Positions 37,326-46,320 of a DNA stretch of 64,000 nt are shown here, one piece after another. Origin of the DNA: Sphingobium sp. 15-1 (lineage in GTDB: Bacteria > Pseudomonadota > Alphaproteobacteria > Sphingomonadales > Sphingomonadaceae). The notes beneath the pieces are model-generated. The model did not search any database, was not told the DNA's origin, and was given only the letters and a program-made list of their open reading frames with translations. The translations under genes and the position numbers were made by a program. The stretch's first letter is position 1, and each line of letters starts with the position of its first letter. The stretch spans positions 1,736,001 through 1,800,000 of the forward strand of contig NZ_JABXJG010000001.1 in the NCBI RefSeq assembly GCF_013375535.1. The letters run 5' to 3'.

Positions 37326-38471
37326 TCAGAAGTTGAACAGCTTCTGCGCCGTCCGACCCAGCACCTTCGCGGCATTTTCTTCGCCCAAGGCGTCGATCAC
37401 GTCCTGGATCGCCTTCCAGCCGTAACCGAGCGTACCCTCAGGATGAGGATAATCCGGCGTCCACATGACGCGGTCGACTCCGACACTGTCGATAATCTTC
37501 AACCCCAGCGGATCAGACATGAACGACACATAGCAGTGGTTCTGCCAATAGTGGCGCGGCGGATGCGCAAGCTTCCAATCCGAAATCCTAGCTTGGCTCG
37601 CATAGGCGATCTCAGCGTCATGCAGACAGGACGCGGCCCAGAGAATGCCCGCCTCCTGGAATGCCACCTGAAGACTGGGATGACGGTCGAATATGCCGCC
37701 GAAGATCAACTGCGACAGCGGCTTGCGAAGACCGGCGAAGTTCAGCATCGTGCTGATCGGATAACCGCCGCGGCCATCCGCGAAACTCTCACCGATGTGG
37801 AAGTTCACCGGCAGCCCAGCTTCCTCGATCGCCGCCCAGCATGGCTGCATATCGTCGTCCTGATACACAATCTCCTTGCCCTGAGGATTCTTCCCGGGGT
37901 TGTTGGGAAGCACGATCGACTTCAGTCCCAGTTGCTTAATATGCTGCACCGATTCGACGAATTTACCGACATCCCAGAAGGCCGGGAAACCAACACCAAA
38001 GAAACGGCCATTGGATTTAGCCTGAAGCTCGGCAACATATTCGTTATAAATCCTCAGCATCCACTCCCGGACCTCGAAGTCCGGGTAGAAAACCGCTGCG
38101 AAAAATCCGTTTGGAAACACCATCTCCTTCTCGATACCTTCGATATTGAGGTCGTGAAGGCGTGCATTCATGTCGAAACAGCCGGGAACAACATCGAAGG
38201 TAGCGAATATTTTCTCGTAGAATTCGGGCAGAAGCGATTTCCCGTTGAACCCGACATGCCAGGTTCCGTTGCTCTGCCACACGTGGGGCGCTCGATCCTT
38301 AAGATGCTCGGGGAACCGATCGATGAAGATGTCTTCCGACAGCGACCAGTGATTGTCGGGAGCGACAATGGTCATGCCCGCAGGCAGGCGCCGCGACTTG
38401 CGATCTTCGGGAGTCCGATCGCACGGAAACCCTATATCGATCACGTGCTTATAATCATATGCTTCAAGCAT
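37326..38471 (-). CDS. Amidohydrolase-2 family protein
   Basis: A 381-residue member of the amidohydrolase-2 family. The N-terminus has DIGFPCD and VAPDNHWSLSED in place of a classical HxH. Later metal-site candidates are NFHIGES (histidine), a FDRHPSLQV region and the strong WTPDYPHPEG aspartate motif. It is only distantly similar to the neighbouring decarboxylase-like protein; decarboxylase, hydratase or hydrolase activity are all possible. GAGG lies upstream of the ATG. It is divergent from the broken epoxide hydrolase gene, with which it may have shared control. Confidence 0.82.
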   Translation of the reverse strand: MLEAYDYKHVIDIGFPCDRTPEDRKSRRLPAGMTIVAPDNHWSLSEDIFIDRFPEHLKDRAPHVWQSNGTWHVGFNGKSLLPEFYEKIFATFDVVPGCFDMNARLHDLNIEGIEKEMVFPNGFFAAVFYPDFEVREWMLRIYNEYVAELQAKSNGRFFGVGFPAFWDVGKFVESVQHIKQLGLKSIVLPNNPGKNPQGKEIVYQDDDMQPCWAAIEEAGLPVNFHIGESFADGRGGYPISTMLNFAGLRKPLSQLIFGGIFDRHPSLQVAFQEAGILWAASCLHDAEIAYASQARISDWKLAHPPRHYWQNHCYVSFMSDPLGLKIIDSVGVDRVMWTPDYPHPEGTLGYGWKAIQDVIDALGEENAAKVLGRTAQKLFNF

Positions 38472-38885
38472 GGGAGTACCTCTCGCAGTTTATGCATAGC
38501 CATGACGCCGCGTCGACCCGCCGGGCGGAAAGCGACAACAAGGACATCTGCATCAAATTTATGAGCTGGACTGGTGGTGCGACAATGCGTGATCGTCCGT
38601 TTGTTTTCTTCGATCGTTCAAGGATCTCGACTTCTTGATGCCCAGCAGGCATCGATGCGAGATGGATGCGATCTTGGAAGAAATGATTGCGAAATTCATC
38701 AGTCATGCTGTCGGTGACATGTGACGGAAATCACCCCTCACCTGACGCCGCCGGGTCAGTGCAGGCGCGAAGGCCAGGCGTTGCCCCATATCAGGCGGCA
38801 TCTGGCGCGTGAAACATTCGCCCTCTCAAGAGAAGCGACGGGTTCGCGATTTGGGAGTGCAAACATCCCTAAGGAAGTTCTTACG
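38472..38885. promoter_or_regulatory. Divergent region, amidohydrolase / epoxide hydrolase
   Basis: About 414 bases between divergent starts. The reading frame of the epoxide hydrolase stays open upstream to about 38721, but AAGGAAG at 38871-38877 fixes the start at 38886. Promoters for both genes must lie here. No repeat or RNA gene was recognised. Confidence 0.4.
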
Positions 38886-39355
38886 ATGAGAAACGAGACA
38901 CTTCGGATAGCATCCGGCGAGTATTTCATCTCCACTCAAGTGGTTGGAAATGGTCCGCTGATTGTCCTGATGCACGGATTTCCTGAACTCGCGCTTTCCT
39001 GGCGGCACCAGATAGGACCGTTGGCGAATGCGGGCTTCACTGTCGCCGTTCCGGACATGCGCGGCTATGGAGCATCCTCCAAACCGACGCACGTGAGCGC
39101 CTATGGTTTCGACTCGATCGCGGACGACATAGCGGCGATTGCCGACGCCTTGGGTCATGACCGCTGGGTTTCGATCGGCCACGACTGGGGGTCCATCATC
39201 TCCTGGCGGACGGCGCTGCGCTTTCCCGAACGCACGGCGGGTGTATTCGCATTGAGCGTCCCCTATCGGCCCGCACCCGATGAGCCGATGACGGATTTCA
39301 CGTCGTCAGCGTCGGACTCATTCAGCTACATCCGCTATTTTCAAGAAGTTGGCGT

Positions 39356-39364
39356 CGCGGAGGC
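39356..39364 (+). repeat. Left target-site duplication
   Basis: CGCGGAGGC, repeated exactly at 41087-41095 on the other side of the insertion. IS66-family elements make 8-base duplications; the ninth shared base may be chance or place the element edge one base over. Confidence 0.9.
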
Positions 39365-41086
39365 GTAAGCGGGGCAAATTTCCGTGCAGGGGTCTTTTCA
39401 AGCTTCACGGTTTGTGATTCACACTTTGGATGACTCCCGGTGGATCTGGCCCTGACGACGATGGCGGTTTTGCCGATTTACGCCGTGTGGTTGGTGCGCT
39501 GGCGGCGCAGGTGAAGTCGCTTCAGGATTCTCAGGACGAGCATGCTGCGGTAGTAGCACTGAAAGATGCCGAGATTGCGGCCCTGAAGGACGAGATCGCG
39601 CGGCTGAAAGGGCTGCCGCCGCGACCGAAGTTCAAGACGAAGCCATCGGGGATGGAGCAGGCAACATCGAAGCCGAAGAGCAAGAAAGGCCGTAAACGCG
39701 GCCGGGGATCGGTGCGTGACAAGCTGGCTGTAACGTCAGAAGTGAAGCTGAAGGCGGATGCGCCTGCCGGATCGAGGTTTCGCGGCTACGAAGACGTGCT
39801 GGTGCAGGATCTGAAGATCAGCGTCGAGGTGGTCCGCTATCGCCGGGAACGCTGGGAGGCGGCGACGGGCGAGCGGATATTGGCGCCTCTGCCGCCGGGC
39901 ATCCTGGGTGGCTTTGGCTCCGAGCTTCGCCGCTTCATTGCCGCAGGTCACTTCCAGGGGCAGATGACGAGTGAACGGCTGACAGCCATCTTGAACGGAA
40001 TGGGCCTGCAAATCTCCAAGCGGCAAGTTGTCCGTCTTCTGAGCAGGGGACTTGAAGCCCTGGTGGCTGAAGATCAGGCCGTTTTGCGCACAGGACTGGA
40101 GACCGCCCGGTGGATCAGCGTCGATGACACCAGCGCTCCCCATGCCCGGCGCAATGGCTATGTCACGCAACTGGGTGACCAGCGCTTTGCGGTGTTCCGG
40201 AGTGGCGTGTCCAAGTCCCGTGCCGCCTTTCTGGGTCTGCTCCAGGCCGGGCGCAGCGAGCATGTCGTCAATGACGTGGCAGTGGCCCGGATGCGCGAGA
40301 TGAACATGGCGGCGGCCCAGATCGATGCCCTTGCAAGCCATGGTGACAAGCGCTTCGCTTGTGCCGAGGCCTGGGCTGCCCACCTTGCGGCGCTGGACTT
40401 CGACAAGCTCAACGTCCAGCCCGATCCGGTCAAGGTCGCTACCGAAAGTGCCCTGTGGGGTGCCATCAGCGAACAAGGCTTGCTGGGCGACACGGCGATC
40501 GTCTCCGATGGTGCCGGCCAGTTCCGGGTCGGAGACAATCATGCTCTGTGCTGGGTCCATTGCGAGCGGCTGGTGCACAAGCTCCAGCCCAGCTCGAAGA
40601 AAGATCGTGACGCCGTCGAGCTCAAACGCACCCTGATCTGGTGGCTTTATGCCGACCTCAAGGCATGGCAGCGCTATCCCGATCCCAAACGGGCCAGAGC
40701 CCTGCGGGTCCGCTTCGACCGTATCTTCACCAGGCGCACCGGTTACGTGATGCTCGACCGGCTGCTCACGCGCCTCCATCGCCAGAAGGCACAGTTGCTT
40801 CGCGTCCTCGAGCGCCCGGAAATCCCCCTGCACACCAATGGTTCGGAAAACGATATCCGCGCCTTCGTCACCAAGCGCAAAATCTCCGGCGGCACCGTCA
40901 GCCAGGCCGGAAGGATCGCCCGCGACACCATGATTGGCCTGCTCAAGACATGCGCCAAGCTGCGCATCTCTTTCTACCAATTCCTCGGCGACCGCTTCGC
41001 TGTCCCCGGCGCACCACACGTCCAATGGCTACCAGACCTCGTCCGGCACGCCCCAGCCTGAACGCCCGGGAATCTGCCCCGGTTAC
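39365..41086 (+). mobile_element. IS66-family insertion sequence, transposase-only (ISBst12-like) type
   Basis: A complete 1,722-base element. The terminal inverted repeats, 39365-39383 and 41068-41086, match at 16 of 19 positions and start with GTAA, as IS66-family ends do. It carries one transposase gene and none of the TnpA/TnpB accessory genes, which points to the ISBst12-like subgroup. It is flanked by a 9-base (8 expected) direct repeat and sits inside an epoxide hydrolase gene in the same orientation. Edges may shift by one base. Confidence 0.92.
39430..41061 (+). CDS. tnpC: IS66-family transposase
   Basis: A 543-residue transposase. The N-terminus has a coiled coil (ALKDAEIAALKDEIARLK, about residues 40-62) and a basic linker rich in Lys and Arg, without the zinc-finger cysteines seen in many TnpC proteins. 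The DDE triad reads Asp232 (WISVDDTSAPH), Asp360 (IVSDGAGQF) and Glu473 (TNGSENDIR). The gene is intact, so the element may be mobile or mobilise relatives. Confidence 0.93.
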   Translation: MTPGGSGPDDDGGFADLRRVVGALAAQVKSLQDSQDEHAAVVALKDAEIAALKDEIARLKGLPPRPKFKTKPSGMEQATSKPKSKKGRKRGRGSVRDKLAVTSEVKLKADAPAGSRFRGYEDVLVQDLKISVEVVRYRRERWEAATGERILAPLPPGILGGFGSELRRFIAAGHFQGQMTSERLTAILNGMGLQISKRQVVRLLSRGLEALVAEDQAVLRTGLETARWISVDDTSAPHARRNGYVTQLGDQRFAVFRSGVSKSRAAFLGLLQAGRSEHVVNDVAVARMREMNMAAAQIDALASHGDKRFACAEAWAAHLAALDFDKLNVQPDPVKVATESALWGAISEQGLLGDTAIVSDGAGQFRVGDNHALCWVHCERLVHKLQPSSKKDRDAVELKRTLIWWLYADLKAWQRYPDPKRARALRVRFDRIFTRRTGYVMLDRLLTRLHRQKAQLLRVLERPEIPLHTNGSENDIRAFVTKRKISGGTVSQAGRIARDTMIGLLKTCAKLRISFYQFLGDRFAVPGAPHVQWLPDLVRHAPA

Positions 41087-41095
41087 CGCGGAGGC
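41087..41095 (+). repeat. Right target-site duplication
   Basis: CGCGGAGGC, an exact copy of 39356-39364, directly following the right terminal repeat GTTAC of the IS66-family element. Confidence 0.9.
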
Positions 41096-41744
41096 CGAAC
41101 TCGGACGCGATCCGCGCGCCGCGCTCAAACAGATGTTCTTCGTCGGTTCGGGCGATGCGCCGCAGGACGAATGGATCAAGCCGCGGCCAGCAGGGAGCGG
41201 TCTTTTGGAAGGTTGGGCTACGCCCCCAGAGGGTCCGCTCTCCTTCATGAGCGACGAGGTTCTTGATGAATATGGCCGCACGTTCAAGGAGGGCGGGTTC
41301 TTTGGGCCGGTGTCCTGGTATCGCAACATCGGCTCCGACTATTACGAGATGCACGCCTATCCCGATCAGCGGATTCATGTGCCATCGGCCTTCCTTTGCG
41401 GCGACAAGGAAGTGGCCCTCTCCATGTTTCCCGAAGGACTTGAAGTGCAGCGCCAGTTCGTGCCGGGACTTCGCGTCGAGAAAATCCTTCCGGGCGCCGG
41501 CCACTGGATTCAGCAGGAGCGGCCGTCAGAGGTCAACGAGGCGATCATCGCATTCCTGTCCGACATCCGGTCGCAGATATGATTGCAGCCGCCTCGGCTC
41601 GGTCGCCTAAGACGTGCTGCAAAGCTTAGCAAGCTGACGGCCGCACAACCTGCTCTCGCAGAAACGGCTAATGGCAAAGATTTGTTTCCGGCATGGGGCT
41701 GACGCCCTTTCCTCGGGCCATGAATATGATTTGGAGAAGCGCAT

Positions 41745-42245
41745 ATGCGAGCAGCCTTCGACGGAGCCGAGTTTCGACGGATTCTCGGCCACTATCCTAC
41801 AGGCGTGTGCGCCATAACGGCCATGCTGGACGGCGAACCAGTCGGCATGACTGTGGGATCATTCACCTCCGTGTCGCTCGATCCGCCGCTTGTAGCGTTC
41901 TTTCCCGATCGCCAATCGGCCAGTTGGGCGCGGATCGAGCAGGTGGGCCATTTCTGCGTCAATATTCTCGGCGCAAATCAGCATGATATATGCCGCACGC
42001 TCGCGTCCCGGGCAGAAGACAAGTTCGAACGCATCGACTTCAGACTGTCCGATGCCGGCTTGCCTATCGTCGCGGGAGTGGTTGCCTGGATCGACTGCCA
42101 ATTGGAAGCAGTCCACGGAGCCGGCGACCACTTCATTGCCGTCGGCAGGGTGCTGTCGCTGGACATTGAGAACGGGCTGGAACCGCTGCTCTTCTACAAG
42201 GGCGGCTATGGACAATTCACCCCCCTCTCGATCGCGGGACTTTAG
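41745..42245 (+). CDS. Flavin reductase family protein
   Basis: A 166-residue split-barrel flavin reductase of the HpaC-like family: an early GHYPTGVCAITA, the flavin-binding VGSFTSVSLDPPLVAFFPD segment and FCVNILGANQ. These proteins supply reduced FMN or FAD to two-component monooxygenases. GGAGAAG lies six bases upstream of the ATG. No large-subunit monooxygenase is encoded in the window, so the partner is elsewhere or lost. It precedes the LysR gene by 17 bases in the same direction. Confidence 0.9.
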   Translation: MRAAFDGAEFRRILGHYPTGVCAITAMLDGEPVGMTVGSFTSVSLDPPLVAFFPDRQSASWARIEQVGHFCVNILGANQHDICRTLASRAEDKFERIDFRLSDAGLPIVAGVVAWIDCQLEAVHGAGDHFIAVGRVLSLDIENGLEPLLFYKGGYGQFTPLSIAGL

Positions 42246-42262
42246 GCAAGGAGCGGATAGCG

Positions 42263-43174
42263 ATGAAACTGAGCAATATCAGGGACATTCTTGCAGTCGC
42301 GGAGGCAGGCAGCCTACGCGGCGGGAGCCGCAAGCTGGGCATCACCCAGCCGTCCATGAGCCGCAGCATTCGCGACACCGAGCACGAGCTGGGCGTGTCG
42401 CTCTTTCATCGGCATGGCCATGGCGTGACGCTCACGCGCATGGGACAGGTCTTCGTCCAGCACGCGACAGCCATCCAATCCGAAATCCGTCACATTTTCG
42501 AGGCGATTGAACAGGAAAAGGGCAGGGCCAATGGCGAGATAGCAGTCGCGATGTCGACTGCCGCGACAATCGCCCTGATGCCAACCATGCTGCGGGTCTT
42601 CCAAACGGAATATCCTAAGGTTCTGCTCAAATTCACCGAAAGCCTGCTCTTCGAACATGTCGAACAGAATCTGCTTTCCGGTGAAGTGGACTTCTTCGTC
42701 GGCCCTGTCCACAACTTCCCCGTGAAGACGCCGCTGGTGTTCGAAAAATTGTTCGACAACCGGTTCGACGTCATCGGTCGCCGCGGACATCCGCTCGCGG
42801 GCGCCCGTACGCTGCAGGAACTGCAGGGCGCCCGATGGATTCGCCCGCTATTTGCCGACCATCAACGGCGCCCCGAATTCGAAGCGCTTTTCAGCCAGGC
42901 GGGACTCCCGCTTCCGGAAGTTTCCGTCCACATGCATTCGGTGATGATGACCCTTCTTGCGGTGACCAGTTCCGATCTTCTCGCCCTCCTCCCGGTTCAA
43001 TGGCTGGAATCGGCCTTTTGCCGCGATCAGGTCGTCGCATTCCCGCTCGCGGAAACCTTGAGAGCAGGGCCTGTATATATCGTCCGGCGCGGCGACCTGC
43101 CGCTGACGCCGCTGGCGGAACGATTATGCGATGTGACGCTCAAGGCGGGCTTGAACTACGCTCTTAAACATTGA
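42263..43174 (+). CDS. LysR-family transcriptional regulator
   Basis: A 303-residue LysR-type regulator: N-terminal helix-turn-helix in residues 1-60 (AEAGSLRGGSRKLGITQPSM) and a two-lobed effector-binding domain after residue 90. GGAGCGG lies upstream of the ATG. It follows the flavin reductase gene closely and converges on the BKACE-type operon with 23 bases between. Probable effectors are aromatic or ring-cleavage acids. It may control the convergent operon or the flavin reductase gene. Confidence 0.92.
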   Translation: MKLSNIRDILAVAEAGSLRGGSRKLGITQPSMSRSIRDTEHELGVSLFHRHGHGVTLTRMGQVFVQHATAIQSEIRHIFEAIEQEKGRANGEIAVAMSTAATIALMPTMLRVFQTEYPKVLLKFTESLLFEHVEQNLLSGEVDFFVGPVHNFPVKTPLVFEKLFDNRFDVIGRRGHPLAGARTLQELQGARWIRPLFADHQRRPEFEALFSQAGLPLPEVSVHMHSVMMTLLAVTSSDLLALLPVQWLESAFCRDQVVAFPLAETLRAGPVYIVRRGDLPLTPLAERLCDVTLKAGLNYALKH

Positions 43175-43197
43175 CCTGGGCCGTTTCCGTCCGTCGG

Positions 43198-44130
43198 TCA
43201 GATGGCAACATGTTCCCGCCCCTTCAATCCGAGCAGGTGGCGCGCTTCTGCTGGACTTGCGACTTCGAGACCCATTTCCGACACTATGCGGGTTGCCTTC
43301 TCGACCTGTTCGGCGTTCGATGCGGCGAGCTTGCCATGCTCGATGAACAGGCTGTCCTCCAAGCCCACGCGGACATTGCCGCCAAGCAAGGCGGCCTGCG
43401 TTATGAAGGGCATCTGTTTGCGGCCGGCGGCAAGGACGGACCACTGATAATTGCCGGCGCCAAACAACCGGTCGGAGGTCTGCTTCATGAACATGAGGTT
43501 CTCCAGATCAGCGCCGATCCCGCCCATGATGCCAAAGATATGCTGGATGAAGAATGGTGGCTTGACCAAGCCAATATCCACGAAATAGGCGAGATTGTAG
43601 AGATGCCCTACGTCATAGCATTCATGCTCGAATTTCGTCCCATGATCTTGGAGACTTTCGAGAATATAGCGGATATCACGAAACGTGTTCCGAAAGATGT
43701 AATCGTCAGAATTCCGGACGTACGACTCCTCCCAAGGATGCTTCCATTCGGAAATGCGCTTGGCTGCATTGAAAAAGGCGAAATTTATGCTGCCCATGTT
43801 GAGCGAGCACATCTCCGGCTTGAACCGCATTGCAGCCGCCAGCCGGTCTTCCACCGTCATCCTGCTGCTGCCGCCCGTCGTTATGTTGATGACGGCGTCT
43901 GTCTCCCCCTGGATTTGCTGGAGGAAGCGGGCGTAGAGCTCCGGATCGCCGGTCGGCTCGCCCGTCTCAGGAACGCGAGCATGGAGATGTATGACGGCTG
44001 CTCCAGCTCTCGCCGCAGCCACGGATTGCTCCGCGATGTCCTGCGGCGTGATTGGCAATGCATCGGACATTGTCGGCGTGTGCGCCGAACCGGTCACGGC
44101 ACATGAAATGATAACTTTCTGTTTGCTCAT
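43198..44130 (-). CDS. BKACE family beta-keto acid cleavage enzyme (DUF849)
   Basis: A 310-residue TIM-barrel enzyme of the beta-keto acid cleavage family, whose founder is the 3-keto-5-aminohexanoate cleavage enzyme. The zinc-binding HLHAR (His48, His50) and the start IISCAVTGSAHTP are characteristic, with ITTGGS as a later active-site loop. Members react a beta-keto acid with acetyl-CoA, giving acetoacetate and a new acyl-CoA. Here it lies downstream of a fumarylacetoacetase-fold enzyme and a VOC dioxygenase-like protein, so it may process a ring-cleavage product; substrate unknown. Confidence 0.9.
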   Translation of the reverse strand: MSKQKVIISCAVTGSAHTPTMSDALPITPQDIAEQSVAAARAGAAVIHLHARVPETGEPTGDPELYARFLQQIQGETDAVINITTGGSSRMTVEDRLAAAMRFKPEMCSLNMGSINFAFFNAAKRISEWKHPWEESYVRNSDDYIFRNTFRDIRYILESLQDHGTKFEHECYDVGHLYNLAYFVDIGLVKPPFFIQHIFGIMGGIGADLENLMFMKQTSDRLFGAGNYQWSVLAAGRKQMPFITQAALLGGNVRVGLEDSLFIEHGKLAASNAEQVEKATRIVSEMGLEVASPAEARHLLGLKGREHVAI

Positions 44131-44175
44131 CTTGCAATCAACTTCACTGAAAAGAACGGAGACTGACCGGCTTCG

Positions 44176-45045
44176 CTAGAGCGCTTCGTCGATGACGGGG
44201 TTTTCTATATGGCCTATCCCCGCGATTTCGACCCGCATGACGTCTCCCGCATTGAGAAATATCGGGGGCGTCAGCGCGGCGCCAACGCCGCTTGGCGTGC
44301 CCGTCGCCAATATGTCTCCCGGCTTGAGCGTCATGACGGTCGAAAGATAGGCGATCTGCTCATAGATGTTGTGGATCATGCTTCCGGTGTTGCCGGCCTG
44401 GCGCTGCACGCCGTTGACATACATTCGGATGTCGAGATCATGCGGATCGGCTATTTCATGATCCAGGACGAGCCAGGGGCCGATTGGCCCATGCGTATCG
44501 AAGGACTTGCCCAGCGTGTGCGTCGGGGTGCGCAATTGCCAGTCGCGCGCGGACACGTCATTGCAGACCATATAGCCTCCGATGACGGAACGCGCTTTCT
44601 CCACGGGCACATGCCGGCAGGTCCGGCCGATCACCACGGCAAGCTCGGCTTCATAGTCCATCTTCTCAGTGACCGCCGGCTTCACGACGTCGTCGAACGG
44701 GCCCGCGATGCAGGAGACCTGCTTGTTGAACCATAGCTGGAAGGGAGGCGTTTCCAGGCCAGCCTTCGACGCTTCCGCAGCGTGATCGCGATAGTTCATC
44801 CCGATGCCAAGAAACTTTTCCGGACGGGGAACCGGCGGCAGGAGGCGGACGTCCTTCAGAGGAAGCGATGCCAGCCGATCATCATCGACCGCCTTGAAAG
44901 CCGCGACCGCCGCATCACCCGCCTCGAGAAACTCGATGATCGCAGCCGGAAGATCCGGCGCCGCGATCGAAAGGTCGACTATGCGATCTCCAAAAAGCTT
45001 GCCAAGCCGCGCGCGGCCGTCCTGTACGAAGTTGACTAGAGGCAC
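44176..45045 (-). CDS. Fumarylacetoacetate hydrolase family protein
   Basis: A 289-residue protein with an N-terminal cap-like region and a complete FAH domain: GIGMNYRDHAAE, the metal ligands in MDYEAELAVVIGR (two glutamates), GGYMVCNDVSARDWQ and the tail TGTPSGVGAAL. Family members hydrolyse C-C bonds of oxo acids, hydrate or decarboxylate ring-cleavage products, or split acylpyruvates. It lies 45 bases upstream of the BKACE-type gene on the same strand, fitting sequential steps on one intermediate. Confidence 0.92.
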   Translation of the reverse strand: MPLVNFVQDGRARLGKLFGDRIVDLSIAAPDLPAAIIEFLEAGDAAVAAFKAVDDDRLASLPLKDVRLLPPVPRPEKFLGIGMNYRDHAAEASKAGLETPPFQLWFNKQVSCIAGPFDDVVKPAVTEKMDYEAELAVVIGRTCRHVPVEKARSVIGGYMVCNDVSARDWQLRTPTHTLGKSFDTHGPIGPWLVLDHEIADPHDLDIRMYVNGVQRQAGNTGSMIHNIYEQIAYLSTVMTLKPGDILATGTPSGVGAALTPPIFLNAGDVMRVEIAGIGHIENPVIDEAL

Positions 45046-45073
45046 AGACTTTTCCTTTGATTATCATTTTGCA

Positions 45074-45457
45074 TCACGCGATCGACAGGAATCCCATGTG
45101 GCAGGTATTCTGTTTCCAGCCATCGGCACCGCGCACCCAGCTTTGCGTGACGATTGCCGAGATTTCATTGATCTTGTCGATGCCCTTGACGGAGACTGAC
45201 TGGCTGAGCGGGCCTGTCACGATGGCGACATCGCCGTAGACGCGGATGTCAATCTCACCGCGTTCGATCCGGTGAAATATATATTTGCTTCGCAGCCCTG
45301 CGATATAGGCGGCTTTTCCGTCTATTTGCCCGGTTCCGTGGATATGAACCAGGTCATCGGCCACGAGGCTTTCCACCATGTCCGCATCGCCCGCCACCAA
45401 TGCCGATATACGCCTGTCTTCAAGGCGCGCGATTTCCTGCCGGACAGCATATTGCAT
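45074..45457 (-). CDS. NTF2-fold (SnoaL/DUF4440-like) protein
   Basis: A 127-residue protein with the NTF2-like cone: RRISALVAGDADMVESLVADDLVHIHGTG, then an RVYGDVAIVTG strand. Members are cyclases, isomerases, dehydratases or uncatalytic binding proteins, so no reaction is assigned. A GTG one codon upstream at 45460 could also be the start. It lies 29 bases before the FAH gene and 16 bases after the VOC gene, so it belongs to that operon, where an isomerase or hydratase role would fit. Confidence 0.82.
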   Translation of the reverse strand: MQYAVRQEIARLEDRRISALVAGDADMVESLVADDLVHIHGTGQIDGKAAYIAGLRSKYIFHRIERGEIDIRVYGDVAIVTGPLSQSVSVKGIDKINEISAIVTQSWVRGADGWKQNTCHMGFLSIA

Positions 45458-45475
45458 CACCTTCCATTCTCCCGA

Positions 45476-46063
45476 TCAGCTTCCGAAAATATAGTCCGTG
45501 CCCGGCGCGCGCGGGGCGATGCCCTGACGCTTCAACTCCACCTCCGGAACCCCATCGCGATAAAGTTGGACAAGACGGTCCGGATCGAACTGTATGCCCA
45601 GCGGGTTCTCGCGAAACGCATCGGTCTGGAAGAATCCGACAAGCTCTTCATGCGTGTCGAAATTGTCGGTTTGCGTCTCGATCTGATTGCCGTCCCTATC
45701 TCGATAATAGAGGGATGTCGTCGATCCGTGGTTGATGCACCAATAAGGCAGGATGCCGAGATTTTTGAGCCGGAGATAATTTGCAAGAAGGTCGCCTATC
45801 GAACCGAATGCAAATGCGACATGCTCAATTCCGGCCGCCTTTCGATCGAGATCGGCAATGCCATCGAATTGGGCGATGGCAACGCGATGATGCTCCTGAT
45901 CATAAGTGAGGAATGTCACTCCGTCCGATCCAAATACTTCCCAAGAATTCAGGAACTGGAGATAGAAATTCTTCTGCTCTTCAAAGCGGGCAGTCTTCAG
46001 CACGAAGTGAACGAACGCGCTGGGCCGGACGTCCATATTATTAAGCGTAGTTTCGCGGGACAT
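45476..46063 (-). CDS. VOC-family protein, extradiol dioxygenase-like
   Basis: A 195-residue vicinal-oxygen-chelate protein. The metal triad appears complete as His19 (FVHFVLKT), His81 (GIEHVAFAF) and Glu129 (GNQIETQTD), the 2-His-1-Glu pattern of type I extradiol dioxygenases and glyoxalases. It is about the size of one-domain (small) extradiol enzymes. As first gene of the minus-strand operon with NTF2-fold, FAH and BKACE-type proteins it may perform ring cleavage; hydrolase or isomerase activity cannot be excluded. The ATG at 46063 has a GAGG upstream; a longer start at 46120 is less likely. Confidence 0.82.
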   Translation of the reverse strand: MSRETTLNNMDVRPSAFVHFVLKTARFEEQKNFYLQFLNSWEVFGSDGVTFLTYDQEHHRVAIAQFDGIADLDRKAAGIEHVAFAFGSIGDLLANYLRLKNLGILPYWCINHGSTTSLYYRDRDGNQIETQTDNFDTHEELVGFFQTDAFRENPLGIQFDPDRLVQLYRDGVPEVELKRQGIAPRAPGTDYIFGS

Positions 46064-46320
46064 GCCTCGCCTCTCCCATCCAACGATATGCCATGCGCTT
46101 CTTGCGACTGGACAGACCAATCGGACAAGATGCGAACTTCGCCGGATCGATGCCTGCTGCGCATCGCTGAGACACTTTAGCCAACTACCGCCCGGCCGCG
46201 CGCGCCCTTAGCTTTGCTGACGGTTTCGGGGCCAAGCCCGACCAGATCAGCAGCGCTTCGCAAAGGCCCCTCGCCTGCGGCGGCAGCACCCTCATTCCAC
46301 CTCATAGCGGATGCTCCCCG
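46064..46320. promoter_or_regulatory. Divergent promoter region, VOC operon / MFS gene
   Basis: About 257 bases between divergent starts. The two promoters must be here. No strong inverted repeat or RNA was found. Confidence 0.35.

Larger units (their letters stand above)
38886..41582 (+). pseudogene. Epoxide hydrolase-like gene split by an IS66-family insertion
   Basis: Two exons-like pieces, 38886-39364 and 41096-41582, rejoin in frame to an intact 321-residue alpha/beta hydrolase when the insertion and one copy of its target duplication are removed. The rebuilt protein has HGFPE (residues 30-34), the epoxide-hydrolase nucleophile motif GHDWG (Asp100) and a late histidine in GAGHWIQQ (His296). 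Such enzymes open epoxides to diols. The first part now ends at a stop three codons after the junction, so function is lost. Intact codons elsewhere show the disruption is recent. Confidence 0.93.

Noticed and set aside
39736..41025. Minus-strand frame of 429 codons inside the IS66-family element
   Set aside because: Fully antisense to the transposase with its DDE residues; no second gene is expected in this IS type.
43198..46063. Meta-cleavage operon named by substrate
   Set aside because: The VOC, FAH and BKACE folds each cover many reactions; naming a specific aromatic pathway would exceed the evidence.
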